Positions 26,480 to 38,449 of a stretch of DNA of 43,174 nt are shown here, in pieces. The stretch covers positions 1 through 43,174 of the forward strand of contig NZ_QAJR01000019.1 in assembly GCF_003852545.1 (NCBI RefSeq), read 5' to 3'. Origin of the DNA: Acidovorax sp. FJL06 (GTDB lineage: Bacteria; Pseudomonadota; Gammaproteobacteria; Burkholderiales; Burkholderiaceae_C). The notes under the pieces are model-generated. The model worked only from the letters and a program-made list of their open reading frames with translations. It ran no database searches and was not told the origin of the DNA. Position numbers and translations under genes: made by a program. Numbering within the stretch: the first letter of the stretch is position 1; each line of letters starts with the position of its first letter.

Positions 26480-26874
26480 TCAACCCTCGGCGGGCTGTGA
26501 ATTGAACGGGGGCCCCAGGAAGGCCTCGACCTGCTGGACAAAGGTCTCGGGCGTGATGGGCTTGGGCAGGTGTTCATTGAAGCCCACGTCCAGCGCCTTC
26601 TCGCGGTCGCCCGGCATCGAAAATGCCGTGACCGCCACCAGGGGCACCACGCGCCAGAGCATGCTGGTGCGCAGGCTGCGCGCCACCTCGTAGCCGTTCA
26701 TCACGGGCATCTGCAGGTCGCACAGGATGATGTCCGGGCCCTCTGCCAGCGCGATGCGCAGCCCCACGGCCCCGTTTTCAGCGGCGAGCACGCGGTGGCC
26801 AGCGGCTTCGAGCAGGTAGGTGACCAGCTGCCGGCTGGCATCGTCGTCCTCGATGACCAGGATGGAGGCTTTTG

Positions 26875-26878
<4 letters not shown>
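26480..26878 (-). CDS. Single-domain response regulator (CheY-like)
   Basis: 132 residues forming one receiver domain: acidic pocket EDDD at 10-13, phosphoacceptor Asp54 in ILCDLQMPVMNGYE, Thr84 in AVTAFS, and Lys106 in LPKPIT. There is no output domain. Its ATG overlaps the TGA of the histidine kinase gene (ATGA at 26875-26878), which indicates translational coupling. It most likely takes phosphate from that kinase and either acts by protein-protein contact or competes with the REC domain of the GGDEF/EAL protein. Confidence 0.93.
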
Positions 26879-28728
<1,850 letters not shown>

Positions 28729-28911
28729 GCAGCCCTCTTGCTTTGTGGGGAGCCATACGCCCCCGGCTCTTCGATGCTTGCCACTGTCCGCAGGCCATGG
28801 ACCCGTACAAGCCATGCCAAAGCGTCAAACCATATTAGGTGGGAACGCCCCAAAACACCAACACAGAAGTGCCAATGCTGCGGTGCCTGGCCCTTGGATT
28901 TCAGCGCCCAC

Positions 28912-28947
28912 AAAAAAGCCCCTGACTCCATGAGGGAATCAGGGGCT
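28912..28947 (-). terminator. Rho-independent terminator of icd
   Basis: On the minus strand, AGCCCCTGATTCCCTCATGG continues into AGTCAGGGGCT and then six T. It lies about 55 bases downstream of the icd stop, between icd and the histidine kinase gene. Confidence 0.9.
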
Positions 28948-29001
28948 GCCTGACCGCGCGGGCCCGTGCAGAGCACGGGTCTGTGGCGGCAGGAAGGCAC
29001 A

Positions 29002-30261
29002 TCACATGTGGTCGATCATCACCTGCCCAAAGCCCGAGCAGCTCACCTGCGTGGCACCGTCCATCAGGCGGGCAAAGTCGTAGGTCACCTTCTTGGAGGC
29101 AATCGACTTTTCGAGCGCGCTGATGATCAGGTTGGCGGCGGCGGTCCAGCCCATATGGCGCAGCATCATCTCGGCCGAGAGGATCTCGGAGCCCGGGTTC
29201 ACATAGTCCTTGCCCGCGTACTTGGGCGCTGTGCCATGGGTGGCCTCAAAGCAGGCCACCGAGTCGGACAGGTTGGCACCGGGCGCAATGCCAATGCCGC
29301 CCACCTGCGCCGCCAGCGCATCGGAGATGTAGTCGCCGTTGAGGTTGAGCGTGGCCACCACCGAATACTCGGCGGGGCGCAGCAAAATCTGCTGCAGGAA
29401 GGCGTCGGCAATGCTGTCCTTGACGGTGATGTCCTTGCCCGTCTTGGGGTTCTTGAGCTTGCACCAGGGGCCTCCGTCGATCAGCTCGGCGCCAAACTCC
29501 TTTTGCGCCAGCGCATAAGCCCAGTCGCGGAAGCCGCCTTCGGTGAACTTCATGATGTTGCCCTTGTGCACGATGGTCACGCTGGGCTTGTCGTTGTCGA
29601 TGGCGTACTGGATGGCCTTGCGCACCAGGCGCTCCGTGCCCTCGCGGGACACCGGCTTGACGCCCAGGCCCGAGGTGTTGGGGAAGCGGATCTTCTTGAC
29701 GCCCATCTCTTCCTGCAGGAACTTGATGAGCTTCTTGGCCTTGTCGGACTCGGCTTCGAACTCGATGCCGGCGTAGATGTCTTCCGAGTTCTCGCGGAAG
29801 ATCACCATGTTGGTCTTCTCGGGCTCTTTCAGCGGCGAAGGCACGCCCTTGAAATACTGCACCGGGCGCAGGCAGACATACAGGTCCAGCTCCTGGCGCA
29901 GGGCCACATTGAGCGAGCGGATGCCGCCGCCCACGGGCGTGGTGAGCGGCCCCTTGATGGAGACCACGTACTCGCGCAGCACCGCCAGGGTTTCTTCGGG
30001 CAGCCATACATCGGGGCCATAGACCTTGGTGGACTTTTCGCCCGCATACACCTCCATCCAGTGGATCTTCTTCTTGCCGCCATAGGCCTTGGCCACGGCG
30101 GCATCCACCACCTTGATCATCACGGGCGTGATATCGAGGCCCGTGCCATCGCCTTCGATGAAGGGGATGATGGGCTCGTCCGGCACGTTCAGCGACATGT
30201 CGGTATTGACGGTGATTTTCTGGCCTTCGGCAGGCACCAGAATGTGCTGGTAGGTGGTCAT
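29002..30261 (-). CDS. icd: NADP-dependent isocitrate dehydrogenase
   Basis: 419 residues from the ATG at 30261 ([16 protein letters not shown]); an in-frame start at 30312 is not family-like. The E. coli-type dimeric enzyme is clear: [15 protein letters not shown], the isocitrate-binding [19 protein letters not shown] stretch, [34 protein letters not shown], and [20 protein letters not shown]. It converts isocitrate to 2-oxoglutarate in the TCA cycle. In E. coli the Ser of the SxN motif is the phosphorylation site of AceK. It is monocistronic with its own terminator. Confidence 0.97.
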   Translation of the reverse strand: MTTYQHILVPAEGQKITVNTDMSLNVPDEPIIPFIEGDGTGLDITPVMIKVVDAAVAKAYGGKKKIHWMEVYAGEKSTKVYGPDVWLPEETLAVLREYVVSIKGPLTTPVGGGIRSLNVALRQELDLYVCLRPVQYFKGVPSPLKEPEKTNMVIFRENSEDIYAGIEFEAESDKAKKLIKFLQEEMGVKKIRFPNTSGLGVKPVSREGTERLVRKAIQYAIDNDKPSVTIVHKGNIMKFTEGGFRDWAYALAQKEFGAELIDGGPWCKLKNPKTGKDITVKDSIADAFLQQILLRPAEYSVVATLNLNGDYISDALAAQVGGIGIAPGANLSDSVACFEATHGTAPKYAGKDYVNPGSEILSAEMMLRHMGWTAAANLIISALEKSIASKKVTYDFARLMDGATQVSCSGFGQVMIDHM

Positions 30262-30456
30262 GGGGTGGAAGGTCTCCGGGGTGCACCGAATCGGATTCGG
30301 CAAATAAGGCAAAACGGTGTGGTCTCAAACCATTCTAATGACAAAAAATTTTGTCCCATCCCCTGTCAACGCACCTGGCGCTGCTATCGTTGCGACTGGA
30401 GCCGTACGGGTTTTCGCACGGCCCTCAACCCTTCGTTCACATTGGAAACGGCAAAT

Positions 30457-30663
30457 ATGAAAAAACTCCTCGCTGTCCTCGTGGCCGGTCTGTTCGCAGC
30501 TGGTGCTTTCGCACAAACGCCCGCCACAGCCCCCGCCCCCACCGCTACTTCCATGGCAGCCCAAGCCAACGCACCGGTAGCCCAGTCCAAGGCCACCAAG
30601 CCAGCCAAGAAGGTCGCCAAGAAGAAGACCGCCAAGAAAAAGACCGCCCACAAGGCAGCCTGA
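30457..30663 (+). CDS. Small secreted Lys/Ala-rich protein
   Basis: 68 residues. MKKLLAVLVAGLFAAGAFAQ is a clear signal peptide. The mature part is Ala/Thr/Pro-rich, then strongly basic (KPAKKVAKKKTAKKKTAHKA), like a histone H1 tail. Similar small genes are common in Comamonadaceae as I recall them; their role is not known to me. A basic exported peptide might bind envelope polyanions or DNA. It is followed by its own terminator. Confidence 0.75.
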   Translation: MKKLLAVLVAGLFAAGAFAQTPATAPAPTATSMAAQANAPVAQSKATKPAKKVAKKKTAKKKTAHKAA

Positions 30664-30723
30664 GCCAGGAGCATCGACCTGGCGCAACGCCCCCGGCGCC
30701 CCAGGTCTGCACTGATTCAAAAT

Positions 30724-30746
30724 CGCCCGCACCAGCGGGCGTTTTT
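30724..30746 (+). terminator. Terminator after the small basic protein gene
   Basis: Stem CGCCCGC / GCGGGCG with loop ACCA and a T5 tail, 60 bases after the stop codon. Confidence 0.9.
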
Positions 30747-30864
30747 ATTGGGCCCGCCACCGGCAGCCGGCCACCCGCCGGACTTTCTGCCCGGCAGGCC
30801 ATCCGCCCCCTGTTGTGCCCTTTGTCTTTGTGCTTGTGTCTGTGTTGATCCGAAAGCCCCGCCC

Positions 30865-31410
30865 ATGACCGCTGTTTGCACCACCCTGCGCCCCACCACC
30901 ATTGCAACCCCTCGCCGCCAGCGCCCTCTGCGCCCCGGCCGCCCTGCGCGCCGCAGCGCCTGGGCCTGGGCTGCCGCGCTGGCGTGCACCTTCGTACTGC
31001 CCGCCACCGTGGCCATGGCCCAGGAGGGGCCGCAATTGGACCTGCAGCGGATCGAGATCACGGCCGGCATGCACCGCATCGACGCCCAGGTGGCCCTCTC
31101 CCCCCAGGAGCGCCAGACCGGGCTGATGTTCCGCAAGGACATGCCCCAGCACGAAGGCATGTTGTTCGTGTTCGAGCAGCCTTCCCAGCAGTGCTTCTGG
31201 ATGAAGAACACCCTGCTCCCGCTCACGGCCGCCTTCGTGGCGGATGACGGCACCATCGTGAACCTCGCGGACATGAAGCCCCAGACACTCGATTCGCACT
31301 GCTCCGCCAAACCCGTGCGCTACGTGCTGGAGATGAACCAGGGCTGGTTTGCCAAGAAAGGGCTCAAGGCCGGCACCAAGCTGGGGGGCGCACCTTTCAG
31401 CCGCAAGTGA
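30865..31410 (+). CDS. DUF192 family exported protein
   Basis: 181 residues from the ATG at 30865; the longer in-frame start at 30748 overlaps the preceding sequence and is less likely. An Arg-rich N-terminus precedes a hydrophobic segment ending in ATVAMAQ, probably a signal peptide. The DUF192 domain follows: ERQTGLMFRKDMPQHEGMLF, FWMKNTLLPLTAAF, GTIVNLADMKPQ, and YVLEMNQGWFAKKGLKAGTK. The family is widespread and functionally unassigned. It ends in the intergenic repeat at 31455. Confidence 0.88.
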   Translation: MTAVCTTLRPTTIATPRRQRPLRPGRPARRSAWAWAAALACTFVLPATVAMAQEGPQLDLQRIEITAGMHRIDAQVALSPQERQTGLMFRKDMPQHEGMLFVFEQPSQQCFWMKNTLLPLTAAFVADDGTIVNLADMKPQTLDSHCSAKPVRYVLEMNQGWFAKKGLKAGTKLGGAPFSRK

Positions 31411-31454
31411 GGACTGAATGGCGCACTGAATGGCGCACCACACGGGCGCGGAAG

Positions 31455-31507
31455 AACTACATTTTTAATAGCATCTATCGCTTGCTGCTTGGACGGTAGC
31501 GGCCCAA
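31455..31507 (-). repeat. Dispersed ~50-bp repeat, intergenic copy 3 (reverse)
   Basis: Reverse complement: TTTGGGCCGCTACCGTCCAA, then GCAGCAAGCGATAGATGCTA, then a T/A-rich end. This matches the 17619 copy (TTTGGCCTCTACCGCCCG, then AAGCGCTAGCAGCTATC). Confidence 0.65.
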
Positions 31508-31550
31508 AGACCTGATGGTCAGCGCCCCGCCCCGACCCGACCAGCCCATC

Positions 31551-31578
31551 AAAAAACGGCCCTCTGGGGCCGTTTTTT
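31551..31578. terminator. Bidirectional terminator between DUF192 gene and sodB
   Basis: Six A, stem ACGGCC / GGCCGT around CCTCTGG, then six T. It can terminate both the DUF192 transcript (plus) and sodB (minus), which converge here. Confidence 0.9.
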
Positions 31579-31623
31579 GATGGTGGACCGCCAGGCAACT
31601 CCCCGGCGGCCATGCGCTTTGCA

Positions 31624-32205
31624 TCAAGCGAAGTTGGCTTCGGCAAACTTCCAGTTCACCAGTTTGTCGAGGAAGGTCTCGACGAACTTGGGACGCATGT
31701 TGCGGTAGTCGATGTAGTAGGCGTGCTCCCACACGTCCACCGTCAGCAGGGCCTTGTCGGCGGTGGTCAGGGGCGTGCCGGCGGCGCCGGTGTTGACGAT
31801 GTCCACGCTGCCATCGGCCTTCTTCACCAGCCAGGTCCAGCCCGAACCGAAGTTGCCCACGGCGCTCTTCACGAAGGCTTCCTTGAACGCAGCGTAGCTG
31901 CCCCACTTGGCGTTGATGGCCGCAGCCAGCGCGCCCGAAGGCTCACCGCCACCCTGGGGAGCCATGCAGCTCCAGAAGAAGGTGTGGTTCCAGATTTGCG
32001 CAGCGTTGTTGTAGATGCCGCCGCTGGACTTCTTGACGATCTCTTCGAGCGTCATGGCTTCGAACTCGGTGCCCTTTTGCAGGTTGTTGAGGTTCACCAC
32101 GTAGGCGTTGTGGTGCTTGCCGTGGTGGTACTCCAGGGTTTCCTGGCTGTAGTTCGGTGCCAGGGCATCGATGGCGTAAGGCAGCGGGGGAAGGGTATGT
32201 TCCAT
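31624..32205 (-). CDS. sodB: Superoxide dismutase [Fe]
   Basis: 193 residues from the ATG at 32205, with GAGGAA upstream; a longer frame to 32346 is an artefact. All four metal ligands are present: His27 (HHGKHHNAY), His74 (WNHTFFW), and Asp157 and His161 ([11 protein letters not shown]). The [16 protein letters not shown] sequence is typical of iron enzymes of proteobacteria. It converts superoxide to oxygen and hydrogen peroxide in the cytoplasm. It is a single-gene unit with a bidirectional terminator. Confidence 0.96.
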   Translation of the reverse strand: MEHTLPPLPYAIDALAPNYSQETLEYHHGKHHNAYVVNLNNLQKGTEFEAMTLEEIVKKSSGGIYNNAAQIWNHTFFWSCMAPQGGGEPSGALAAAINAKWGSYAAFKEAFVKSAVGNFGSGWTWLVKKADGSVDIVNTGAAGTPLTTADKALLTVDVWEHAYYIDYRNMRPKFVETFLDKLVNWKFAEANFA

Positions 32206-32411
32206 GGTGGTGTTTCCTCGTGGTTTGAAATTCTGGGATGCCGCCTGCAACGCGTTCTTTCCTGAGCCATGCAGCCGGACACAAAGCGAAGGGGGCATTG
32301 TAGGAAGATCGGGTGACCTGTGCAGCCTCAGGGTGACCCAGCACAAAAGAAAGCCTCCCCCAAACGGCTATATGCACCTGCCCTGGCCACGCCAGGAACA
32401 GGTTGGCGCAC

Positions 32412-33740
32412 TCACAACAGGCGTGGCTGGGCGGCCACCGTCACGTCCACCACCCCGTCGGCCAGCGTGGCACGCAGCGCGGCACCGGGCGGGGCCTGGC
32501 GCACGCTGGTCACGGCCTGCCCGCCGGTGTCGGTGAGCAGTGCGTAGCCGCGCTGCAGCACCAGGCGCGGGTCCAGCAGTTCCAGGCGCAGGGCCGTGCG
32601 GTCCAGGCGGTCGGCTTGCTGCGCCAGGCGCCGCTGCAACTTGTCAGGCAAGTTGGCTTCTAGCGCCTGCTGCGCCTGCGCAAGACGCTGCATTTTCAAT
32701 AGCACACCGTGGCGCATGCGCTGCGCCAGGCGGGCCAGCTGCAGCTGCTGGCGCGCCACCAGGCCCGACGGGCGGCCCAGCCGGGCGGCGGCCTGGTCCA
32801 GCCGCTGGTGGCGGGTGTCCAGCTGGCGCTGCACCCCATCGCTGATCCGGCCGGCCAGCAGGCCGAGGGCGCCCAACCACAGCTCGCGCGGCTGGGCCAC
32901 CAGCTCGGCCGCCGCCGTGGGCGTGGGCGCGCGCAGATCGGCGCAGAAGTCGGCAATGGTGAAGTCGGTCTCGTGCCCCACCCCGCTGATGAGCGGCACC
33001 GGGCTTTGCACGATGGTGCGGGCCAGTTGCTCATCGTTGAAGGCCCACAGGTCTTCGATGGAGCCGCCGCCACGCACCAGCAGGATCACGTCGATGGGCG
33101 GGCTATTAGTCAAATCAGCCCCTGGGGCACGCCCCGCTTGCGCAAGCAGATACATTTTTGATAGCGCCGCCACCAGCGAGGCGGGGGCCGCCGCCCCCTG
33201 CACCTGCGCGGGCACGAGCACCACGGGGATGTGCGGCACACGGCGGCGCAGTGCGGTGACCACGTCGTGCAACGCTGCCGCACCGGGCGACGTGACCAGG
33301 CCAATGGCGCGCGGCAGCAGCGGCAGCGGGCGCTTGCGGGCGGTGTCGAACAGGCCCTCGGCATCGAGCCGGGCCTTGAGAAGCAGGAACTGCTCGAACA
33401 ATGCGCCCTGCCCGGCCCGCTGCATGCTTTCGACGATGAACTGCAAGTCCCCACGCGCCTCATACACCCCGAGGCGCCCGCGCACTTCCACCAACTCGCC
33501 ATCGCGCGGCGAAAAGTCAAGCAGGCTGGCCGCCCGGCGGAACATGGCGCAGCGCAGCTGGCCATGGGCGTCCTTGATCGAAAAATAGCAATGCCCGCTG
33601 GATGCGCGCGAGAAGCCCGTTATCTCGCCGCGCACGGCCACGGGATTGAAGCGGGCCTCCAGGGCATCAGCAATGGCGCGGCACAGCGCGCCAACCTCCC
33701 ACACACGCGGCGCCACGCCTGGGTTTGTGCGCTCAAACAT
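32412..33740 (-). CDS. xseA: Exodeoxyribonuclease VII large subunit
   Basis: 442 residues from the ATG at 33740. The N-terminal OB-fold (residues about 12-110) has GEITGFSRASSGHCYFSIKD. The catalytic region has GLVTSPGAAALHDVV, VRGGGSIEDLWAFNDE and SGVGHETDFTIADFCADLRA. A long coiled coil follows, and the C-terminus has LVLQRGYALLTD. With XseB it degrades single-stranded DNA; no xseB is in the window. Between QGAAAPASLVAAL and IDVILLVRGGG the protein has extra residues relative to E. coli XseA as I recall it. This insert (about 192-210), and a stretch at about 346-363, coincide with copies of the dispersed repeat. Confidence 0.95.
   Translation of the reverse strand: MFERTNPGVAPRVWEVGALCRAIADALEARFNPVAVRGEITGFSRASSGHCYFSIKDAHGQLRCAMFRRAASLLDFSPRDGELVEVRGRLGVYEARGDLQFIVESMQRAGQGALFEQFLLLKARLDAEGLFDTARKRPLPLLPRAIGLVTSPGAAALHDVVTALRRRVPHIPVVLVPAQVQGAAAPASLVAALSKMYLLAQAGRAPGADLTNSPPIDVILLVRGGGSIEDLWAFNDEQLARTIVQSPVPLISGVGHETDFTIADFCADLRAPTPTAAAELVAQPRELWLGALGLLAGRISDGVQRQLDTRHQRLDQAAARLGRPSGLVARQQLQLARLAQRMRHGVLLKMQRLAQAQQALEANLPDKLQRRLAQQADRLDRTALRLELLDPRLVLQRGYALLTDTGGQAVTSVRQAPPGAALRATLADGVVDVTVAAQPRLL
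32650..32703 (+). repeat. Dispersed ~50-bp repeat inside xseA, copy 1
   Basis: CAAGTTGGCTTCTAGCGCCT, then GCGCAAGACGCTGCATTTTC, then AATAGC. It matches the intergenic copies but is read as coding sequence on the minus strand within the coiled-coil region. Confidence 0.55.
33111..33165 (+). repeat. Dispersed ~50-bp repeat inside xseA, copy 2
   Basis: CAAATCAGCCCCTGGGGCAC, then GCTTGCGCAAGCAGATACAT, then TTTTGATAGC. It encodes residues about 192-210 of XseA, where the protein is longer than its E. coli counterpart. Confidence 0.6.
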
Positions 33741-33955
33741 GAGAAACGGCGGGCGTTTGCGCTGCGCGCACCGGGCAAGTACTCCACAGAAACCGGCCAA
33801 CGGCCAAGAACATGGAGAGCCCCCACCAACCCACCCGGAAAACACCAGCGCACGTACAAGTTATTGATTTATAAGGATTTTTCATTGCGCAATTTTTCAT
33901 CAATCTGTTGCAAGCACGGCGGGGCGCCACTTTGCGGGGTTCCCAACAGGGGTTG

Positions 33956-33984
33956 CCCACAAAGTTATCCACAGATTTTGTGGG
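33956..33984. promoter_or_regulatory. DnaA-box-containing inverted repeat, xseA-exbB intergenic region
   Basis: CCCACAAA (33956-33963) and TTTGTGGG (33977-33984) flank a perfect DnaA-type nonamer TTATCCACA (33965-33973). It lies in the ~350-base gap between the divergent xseA and exbB genes. The gap also holds an AT-rich stretch near 33856-33900. Only one consensus box is visible, so this is more likely a regulatory site than an origin. Confidence 0.45.
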
Positions 33985-34092
33985 TGAGCGGGAACGCGGG
34001 CGGTGCGCGCAGCAAGGTAACGGTTTGTGACTCGGCAGCCCCCGCAAGCTGGGCCATAATCGCCGATTGCTTTCATCTGCGCGGAGAGAGAT

Positions 34093-34740
34093 TTGCTGTC
34101 CATCATACAAGCCGCAGGCTGGCCCATCTGGCCCCTGATTGCGTGTTCCGTCCTGGGAATGGCGCTGATTTTCGAACGTTTTCTGGCCCTGAAAACGGCC
34201 CGCGTCGCCCCGCCCAAGTTGCTGGATGAGGCCATCACCGTGTCGTCCAAGGCCCTGCCCACCCCCGATGTGGTGAACCAGCTGGCCCAGAACTCGGCCC
34301 TGGGCGAGGTGCTGGCCAGCGGCCTGCGCGCCCTCAACAGCAACCCCCAGTGCAGCGAAACCGACCTGCGTGCCGCCATGGAAGGCACCGGCCGTGCCGT
34401 CGCGCACCGGCTGGAGAAGTACCTCTCGGCCCTGGCCACCATCGCCTCGGCCGCGCCCTTGCTGGGCCTCTTGGGCACGGTGATCGGCATGATCGAGATC
34501 TTTGGCTCGCAGGCCGGCGGCGGCGGTGTGGGCCAGGCCATGGGTGGCGGCAACCCGGCCCAGCTCGCGCATGGCATCTCGATCGCGCTCTACAACACGG
34601 CGTTCGGCCTGATCGTGGCCATCCCCTCGCTGATCTTCTGGCGCTACTTCCGCGCCCGCGTGGATGCGTATCTGCTCACGCTGGAGCTGGCCTCCGAGCA
34701 GTTTGTCCGCCACATCCTGCGTCTGCGCAAAGCCAAATAA
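34093..34740 (+). CDS. exbB: ExbB/TolQ family proton-channel protein
   Basis: 215 residues from a TTG start at 34093; GGAGAGAG directly upstream supports it. Three transmembrane helices lie at about 8-28, 108-132 and 162-185. The MotA/TolQ/ExbB core has AAPLLGLLGTVIGMIEIFG and GISIALYNTAFGLIVAIP. With ExbD it would energise a TonB-dependent receptor or another envelope machine using the proton gradient. It starts the exbB-exbD-lpxK run. TolQ cannot be fully excluded, but no tolA, tolB or pal is nearby. Confidence 0.9.
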   Translation: MLSIIQAAGWPIWPLIACSVLGMALIFERFLALKTARVAPPKLLDEAITVSSKALPTPDVVNQLAQNSALGEVLASGLRALNSNPQCSETDLRAAMEGTGRAVAHRLEKYLSALATIASAAPLLGLLGTVIGMIEIFGSQAGGGGVGQAMGGGNPAQLAHGISIALYNTAFGLIVAIPSLIFWRYFRARVDAYLLTLELASEQFVRHILRLRKAK

Positions 34741-34747
34741 AAGCCCC

Positions 34748-35194
34748 ATGAATTTCCGCCCCCGCGCCAAGGAAGAGCCGGAGATCAACCTGATCCCGTT
34801 CATCGACGTGCTGCTGGTAATCCTCATCTTCCTGATGCTGACCACCACCTACAGCAAGTTCACCGAGCTGCAGCTCACGCTGCCGGTGGCCGACGCCGAG
34901 CAGCAGCGCGACCACCCCAAGGAAATCATCGTGGCCGTGGCGGCCGACGGCCGCTACGCGGTCAACAAGACCGGCGTGGACGGCAAGGGCGTGGAGTCCG
35001 TCGCCCAGGCCCTGCGCGCTGCGGCCACGGCGGGCCCTGGCAGCGTGGTCATCATCAGCGCCGACGCCATGGCGCCGCACCAGTCCGTGGTCACGGTGAT
35101 GGAGGCCGCACGCCGTGTGGGCCTCACGCAGATCACCTTCGCCACGCAGTCGTCGTCCACGTCCGCACGCGCGACCAGCGCGGCCAGCCGCTGA
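34748..35194 (+). CDS. exbD: ExbD/TolR family protein
   Basis: 148 residues from the ATG at 34748, seven bases after the exbB stop. A short cytoplasmic start ([18 protein letters not shown]) leads into one transmembrane helix with the essential Asp20 of the family. The periplasmic domain has [15 protein letters not shown] and [20 protein letters not shown]. It forms the stator/pore complex with ExbB. The Ser/Thr/Ala-rich C-terminal tail is variable in this family. Confidence 0.92.
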   Translation: MNFRPRAKEEPEINLIPFIDVLLVILIFLMLTTTYSKFTELQLTLPVADAEQQRDHPKEIIVAVAADGRYAVNKTGVDGKGVESVAQALRAAATAGPGSVVIISADAMAPHQSVVTVMEAARRVGLTQITFATQSSSTSARATSAASR

Positions 35195-35199
35195 CGGGC

Positions 35200-36324
35200 A
35201 TGGGCGCCGCCCCCGGGCCCCAGCCGCCCCCGGCAGCGCCCTCCCCCGCCCGCCCGCCCGCCGGGCGCGCCACGGCCGAGCAAGGCCTGCAAAAGATATG
35301 GCAAACCCGGGGTCCGGCCGCTTGGGCCTTGTGGCCCGTTGCGCTGCTGTACCACGCCCTGGTGGCGCTGCGCCGTGCGCTCTACCGCACCGGCCTGCTG
35401 CGCTCTGAGCACCCCGGCCGCCCCGTGATCGTGGTCGGCAATGTGATTGCCGGGGGGGCGGGCAAAACCCCCGTGGTCATCGCGCTCGTGAAACACCTGC
35501 AGGCTCGCGGCCTGCGTGTGGGCGTGATTTCGCGCGGCTATGGCCGCAGCACCCAGGATTGCCGCGCCGTGCTGCCCGGCAGCCCGGCCAGCGAGGTGGG
35601 CGACGAGCCCGCCCTGATCGCACGCAGTTTTGCAGAAAGCGCCGCCATGCCGGTGTTTGTGGCACCGCGCCGCATCACCGCCGCACGCGCACTGCTGGCC
35701 GCCCACCCCGGCACCGACGTGATCGTCTGCGACGACGGCCTGCAGCACCTGGCGCTGCGGCGCGATCTGGAAATCTGCATCTTCAACGACCAGGGCATTG
35801 GCAACGGTTTTCTGTTGCCCGCCGGCCCGCTGCGGGAGCCCTGGCCGCGCCATGTGGACTTTGTGCTGCATGCGGGCCATGCCCCGCCCGAGGAGGCATC
35901 CGCCCCGGCGTTTGGCCTGCAGCGCCGCCTCGCGCCCTGGGCTGTGCGCGCCGATGGCAGCCGGGTGCCATTGGCCCAGTTGCGCGGCCAGCCGCTGCAC
36001 GCGCTGGCGGCGGTGGCCCGGCCCGGCGACTTCTTTGCCATGCTGCAGGCCGAGGGCCTGACCTTGGAGCACATGGAGGCCCTGCCGGATCACTATGATT
36101 TCAATAGCTGGAAGCGACCGCTGGATGCGCGGCAGACCGTGATCTGTACCGAAAAGGATGCGGTCAAGTTGTGGGCCTTGCACCCCCAGGCGCTGGCCGT
36201 GCCTTTGGCCGTGCAGATCGACCCCCTCTTTTTTGATGCGCTGGATGTGCGGCTCTCAGCGCTCCCGGCACTGGCACCCACGGCCGCAGAGCGCAAGCCA
36301 CCGCTATCATCCCCCCCGGCCTGA
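35200..36324 (+). CDS. lpxK: Tetraacyldisaccharide 4'-kinase
   Basis: 374 residues, five bases after exbD. After a Pro-rich start it has the family sequence: [20 protein letters not shown] (membrane-associated helix), [15 protein letters not shown] with the Walker-type P-loop at 85-90, [39 protein letters not shown], and the C-terminal CTEKDAVKL. It phosphorylates the 4' position of the lipid A disaccharide precursor at the inner membrane. Clustering with kdsB fits LPS synthesis. The start could lie further in, since the first ~25 residues are low-complexity. Confidence 0.94.
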   Translation: MGAAPGPQPPPAAPSPARPPAGRATAEQGLQKIWQTRGPAAWALWPVALLYHALVALRRALYRTGLLRSEHPGRPVIVVGNVIAGGAGKTPVVIALVKHLQARGLRVGVISRGYGRSTQDCRAVLPGSPASEVGDEPALIARSFAESAAMPVFVAPRRITAARALLAAHPGTDVIVCDDGLQHLALRRDLEICIFNDQGIGNGFLLPAGPLREPWPRHVDFVLHAGHAPPEEASAPAFGLQRRLAPWAVRADGSRVPLAQLRGQPLHALAAVARPGDFFAMLQAEGLTLEHMEALPDHYDFNSWKRPLDARQTVICTEKDAVKLWALHPQALAVPLAVQIDPLFFDALDVRLSALPALAPTAAERKPPLSSPPA

Positions 36325-36375
36325 ATGGGCCTGTGAACGAACCCCGCCGAACCCTCCCGGAAAGCCCCCGCCCCC

Positions 36376-36558
36376 ATGGACCCCAAACTGCTTGAACTGC
36401 TGGTCTGCCCTGTCACCAAAGGCCCCCTGACCTACGACCGCGAGGCGCAAGAACTCATCTCGCGCAGCGCACGGCTGGCCTACCCCGTGCGCGACGGCAT
36501 TCCGGTGCTGCTGGAAAACGAAGCCCGCACACTTACCGACGAGGAACTGGAGCAGTGA
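36376..36558 (+). CDS. Trm112/YcaR family protein
   Basis: 60 residues, [20 protein letters not shown] at the start and [20 protein letters not shown] near the end, the standard Trm112-like (YcaR) form. Only one Cys remains, so it does not bind zinc like eukaryotic Trm112. It is almost always found before kdsB, as here, and its stop overlaps the kdsB GTG. It may support folding or LPS-related steps; the role is unproven. Confidence 0.93.
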   Translation: MDPKLLELLVCPVTKGPLTYDREAQELISRSARLAYPVRDGIPVLLENEARTLTDEELEQ

Positions 36559-37376
36559 GCACTACCGCCGCCGCCCCGGCAGCCGCGAGCCCGTTCACAG
36601 TGCTGATCCCGGCACGCATGGCATCGAGCCGCCTGCCGGACAAACCGCTGGCCGACATCGCTGGCCTGCCCATGGTGGTGCGCGTGGCCCAGCGCGCCGC
36701 TCAGAGCGCCGCCACCCATGTCGTGGTCGCCGCAGACGATGCCCGCATCCTGCAGGCCTGCGAGGCCCACGGCGTGCAGGCCATCATGACCCGGCCCGAC
36801 CACGCCAGCGGCAGCGACCGGCTGGCCGAAGCCTGCACCCAGTTGGGTCTGAACGGCGATGACATCGTGGTCAACGTGCAGGGAGACGAACCCTTGATGG
36901 ACCCCGGCCTCATCAACGCCGTGGCGGCCTTGCTCCCTGCCAGGCCCGAGGCCAGCATGGGCACGGCGGCCCACACCATTGCCTCGCTGGCCGACGTCAC
37001 CAACCCCAATGTGGTCAAGGTGGTGCTGGACGCACGGGGCCTGGCGCACTATTTCAGCCGCGCACCCATTCCCTTTGCACGCGACCACGTGGGCACCCCC
37101 TGGTGGCAGGGCGCCGCGCAGGCTGCGGCCCCATCCGTGGCAGCGTTGGCGGGTTTCGCACCGCTGCGGCACATCGGCATCTACAGCTACCGCGCCGGTT
37201 TTTTGCTGCAGTTCCCGCAACTGGCCCCGGCACCGACGGAAGCAGTCGAGGCGCTGGAGCAGCTGCGCGCCCTCTGGCATGGCCACCGCATCGCCGTGCA
37301 CCTGGCCGACACGCCCCCGGGCCCGGGCGTGGACACGCCCGAAGACCTGGAACGGGTGCGCGGGCTGTTCCGCTGA
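36555..37376 (+). CDS. kdsB: 3-deoxy-manno-octulosonate cytidylyltransferase
   Basis: 273 residues starting at a GTG that overlaps the Trm112 stop (GTGA). Nucleotidyltransferase features: [58 protein letters not shown] and [12 protein letters not shown]. It activates Kdo as CMP-Kdo for the LPS inner core. There is an Ala-rich ~12-residue N-terminal extension and a longer than usual loop at about 180-200 ([17 protein letters not shown]). Confidence 0.96.
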   Translation: MSTTAAAPAAASPFTVLIPARMASSRLPDKPLADIAGLPMVVRVAQRAAQSAATHVVVAADDARILQACEAHGVQAIMTRPDHASGSDRLAEACTQLGLNGDDIVVNVQGDEPLMDPGLINAVAALLPARPEASMGTAAHTIASLADVTNPNVVKVVLDARGLAHYFSRAPIPFARDHVGTPWWQGAAQAAAPSVAALAGFAPLRHIGIYSYRAGFLLQFPQLAPAPTEAVEALEQLRALWHGHRIAVHLADTPPGPGVDTPEDLERVRGLFR

Positions 37377-37560
37377 GCGCTTTGCCCCACCCCGCACCGC
37401 CCCGCTGGGGTGCGGCGGCGGGGAAACGTCGCCCATGTAAGTCGGCGCAAGGTGGTCGCATGCTATCCTCGACCGCAACGAGAGCACCGCATCCCGGGCG
37501 CACAGAACGGCTACAGGCGCCCTTCGAACGTCCCCGCCAGCGGCGCCACCCGATTTCTAA

Positions 37561-38232
<672 letters not shown>

Positions 38233-38291
38233 CGACAGGCAGCAGCGGCAGGCACGACCCCCGGCCGCAGCAGCCCCGCGACCTCCATCTG

Positions 38292-38322
38292 GCGATGCCC
38301 TGCACAGGGGCATCGCTTTTTT
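38292..38322 (+). terminator. Rho-independent terminator of adk
   Basis: Stem GCGATGCCC / GGGCATCGC with T6, about 60 bases after the adk stop. Beyond it, 38400-38421 carries three copies of a ccagcctccag-type short repeat of no evident function. Confidence 0.92.
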
Positions 38323-38449
38323 CATGGTGGCGCAGGGTGTAGCGAGCACGGTGGCGACGGCGTGGCCCTGTGCTGACCCCATTGCGGCCTCCGCGCTTCC
38401 AGCCTCCAGCCTCCAGCCTCCAGCAACCGTGCGTTCGGCCTCACCCCCG

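Noticed and set aside
23801-26500. Long plus-strand open frame opposite the GGDEF/EAL gene
   Set aside because: Antisense shadow of a clear multidomain protein; no recognisable domain of its own.
33956-33984. Replication origin
   Set aside because: Only one DnaA box is visible, and neither dnaA, dnaN nor gidA is nearby.
36095-36120. A further copy of the dispersed ~50-bp repeat inside lpxK
   Set aside because: Only the short GATTTCAATAGCT block matches; too little to support.
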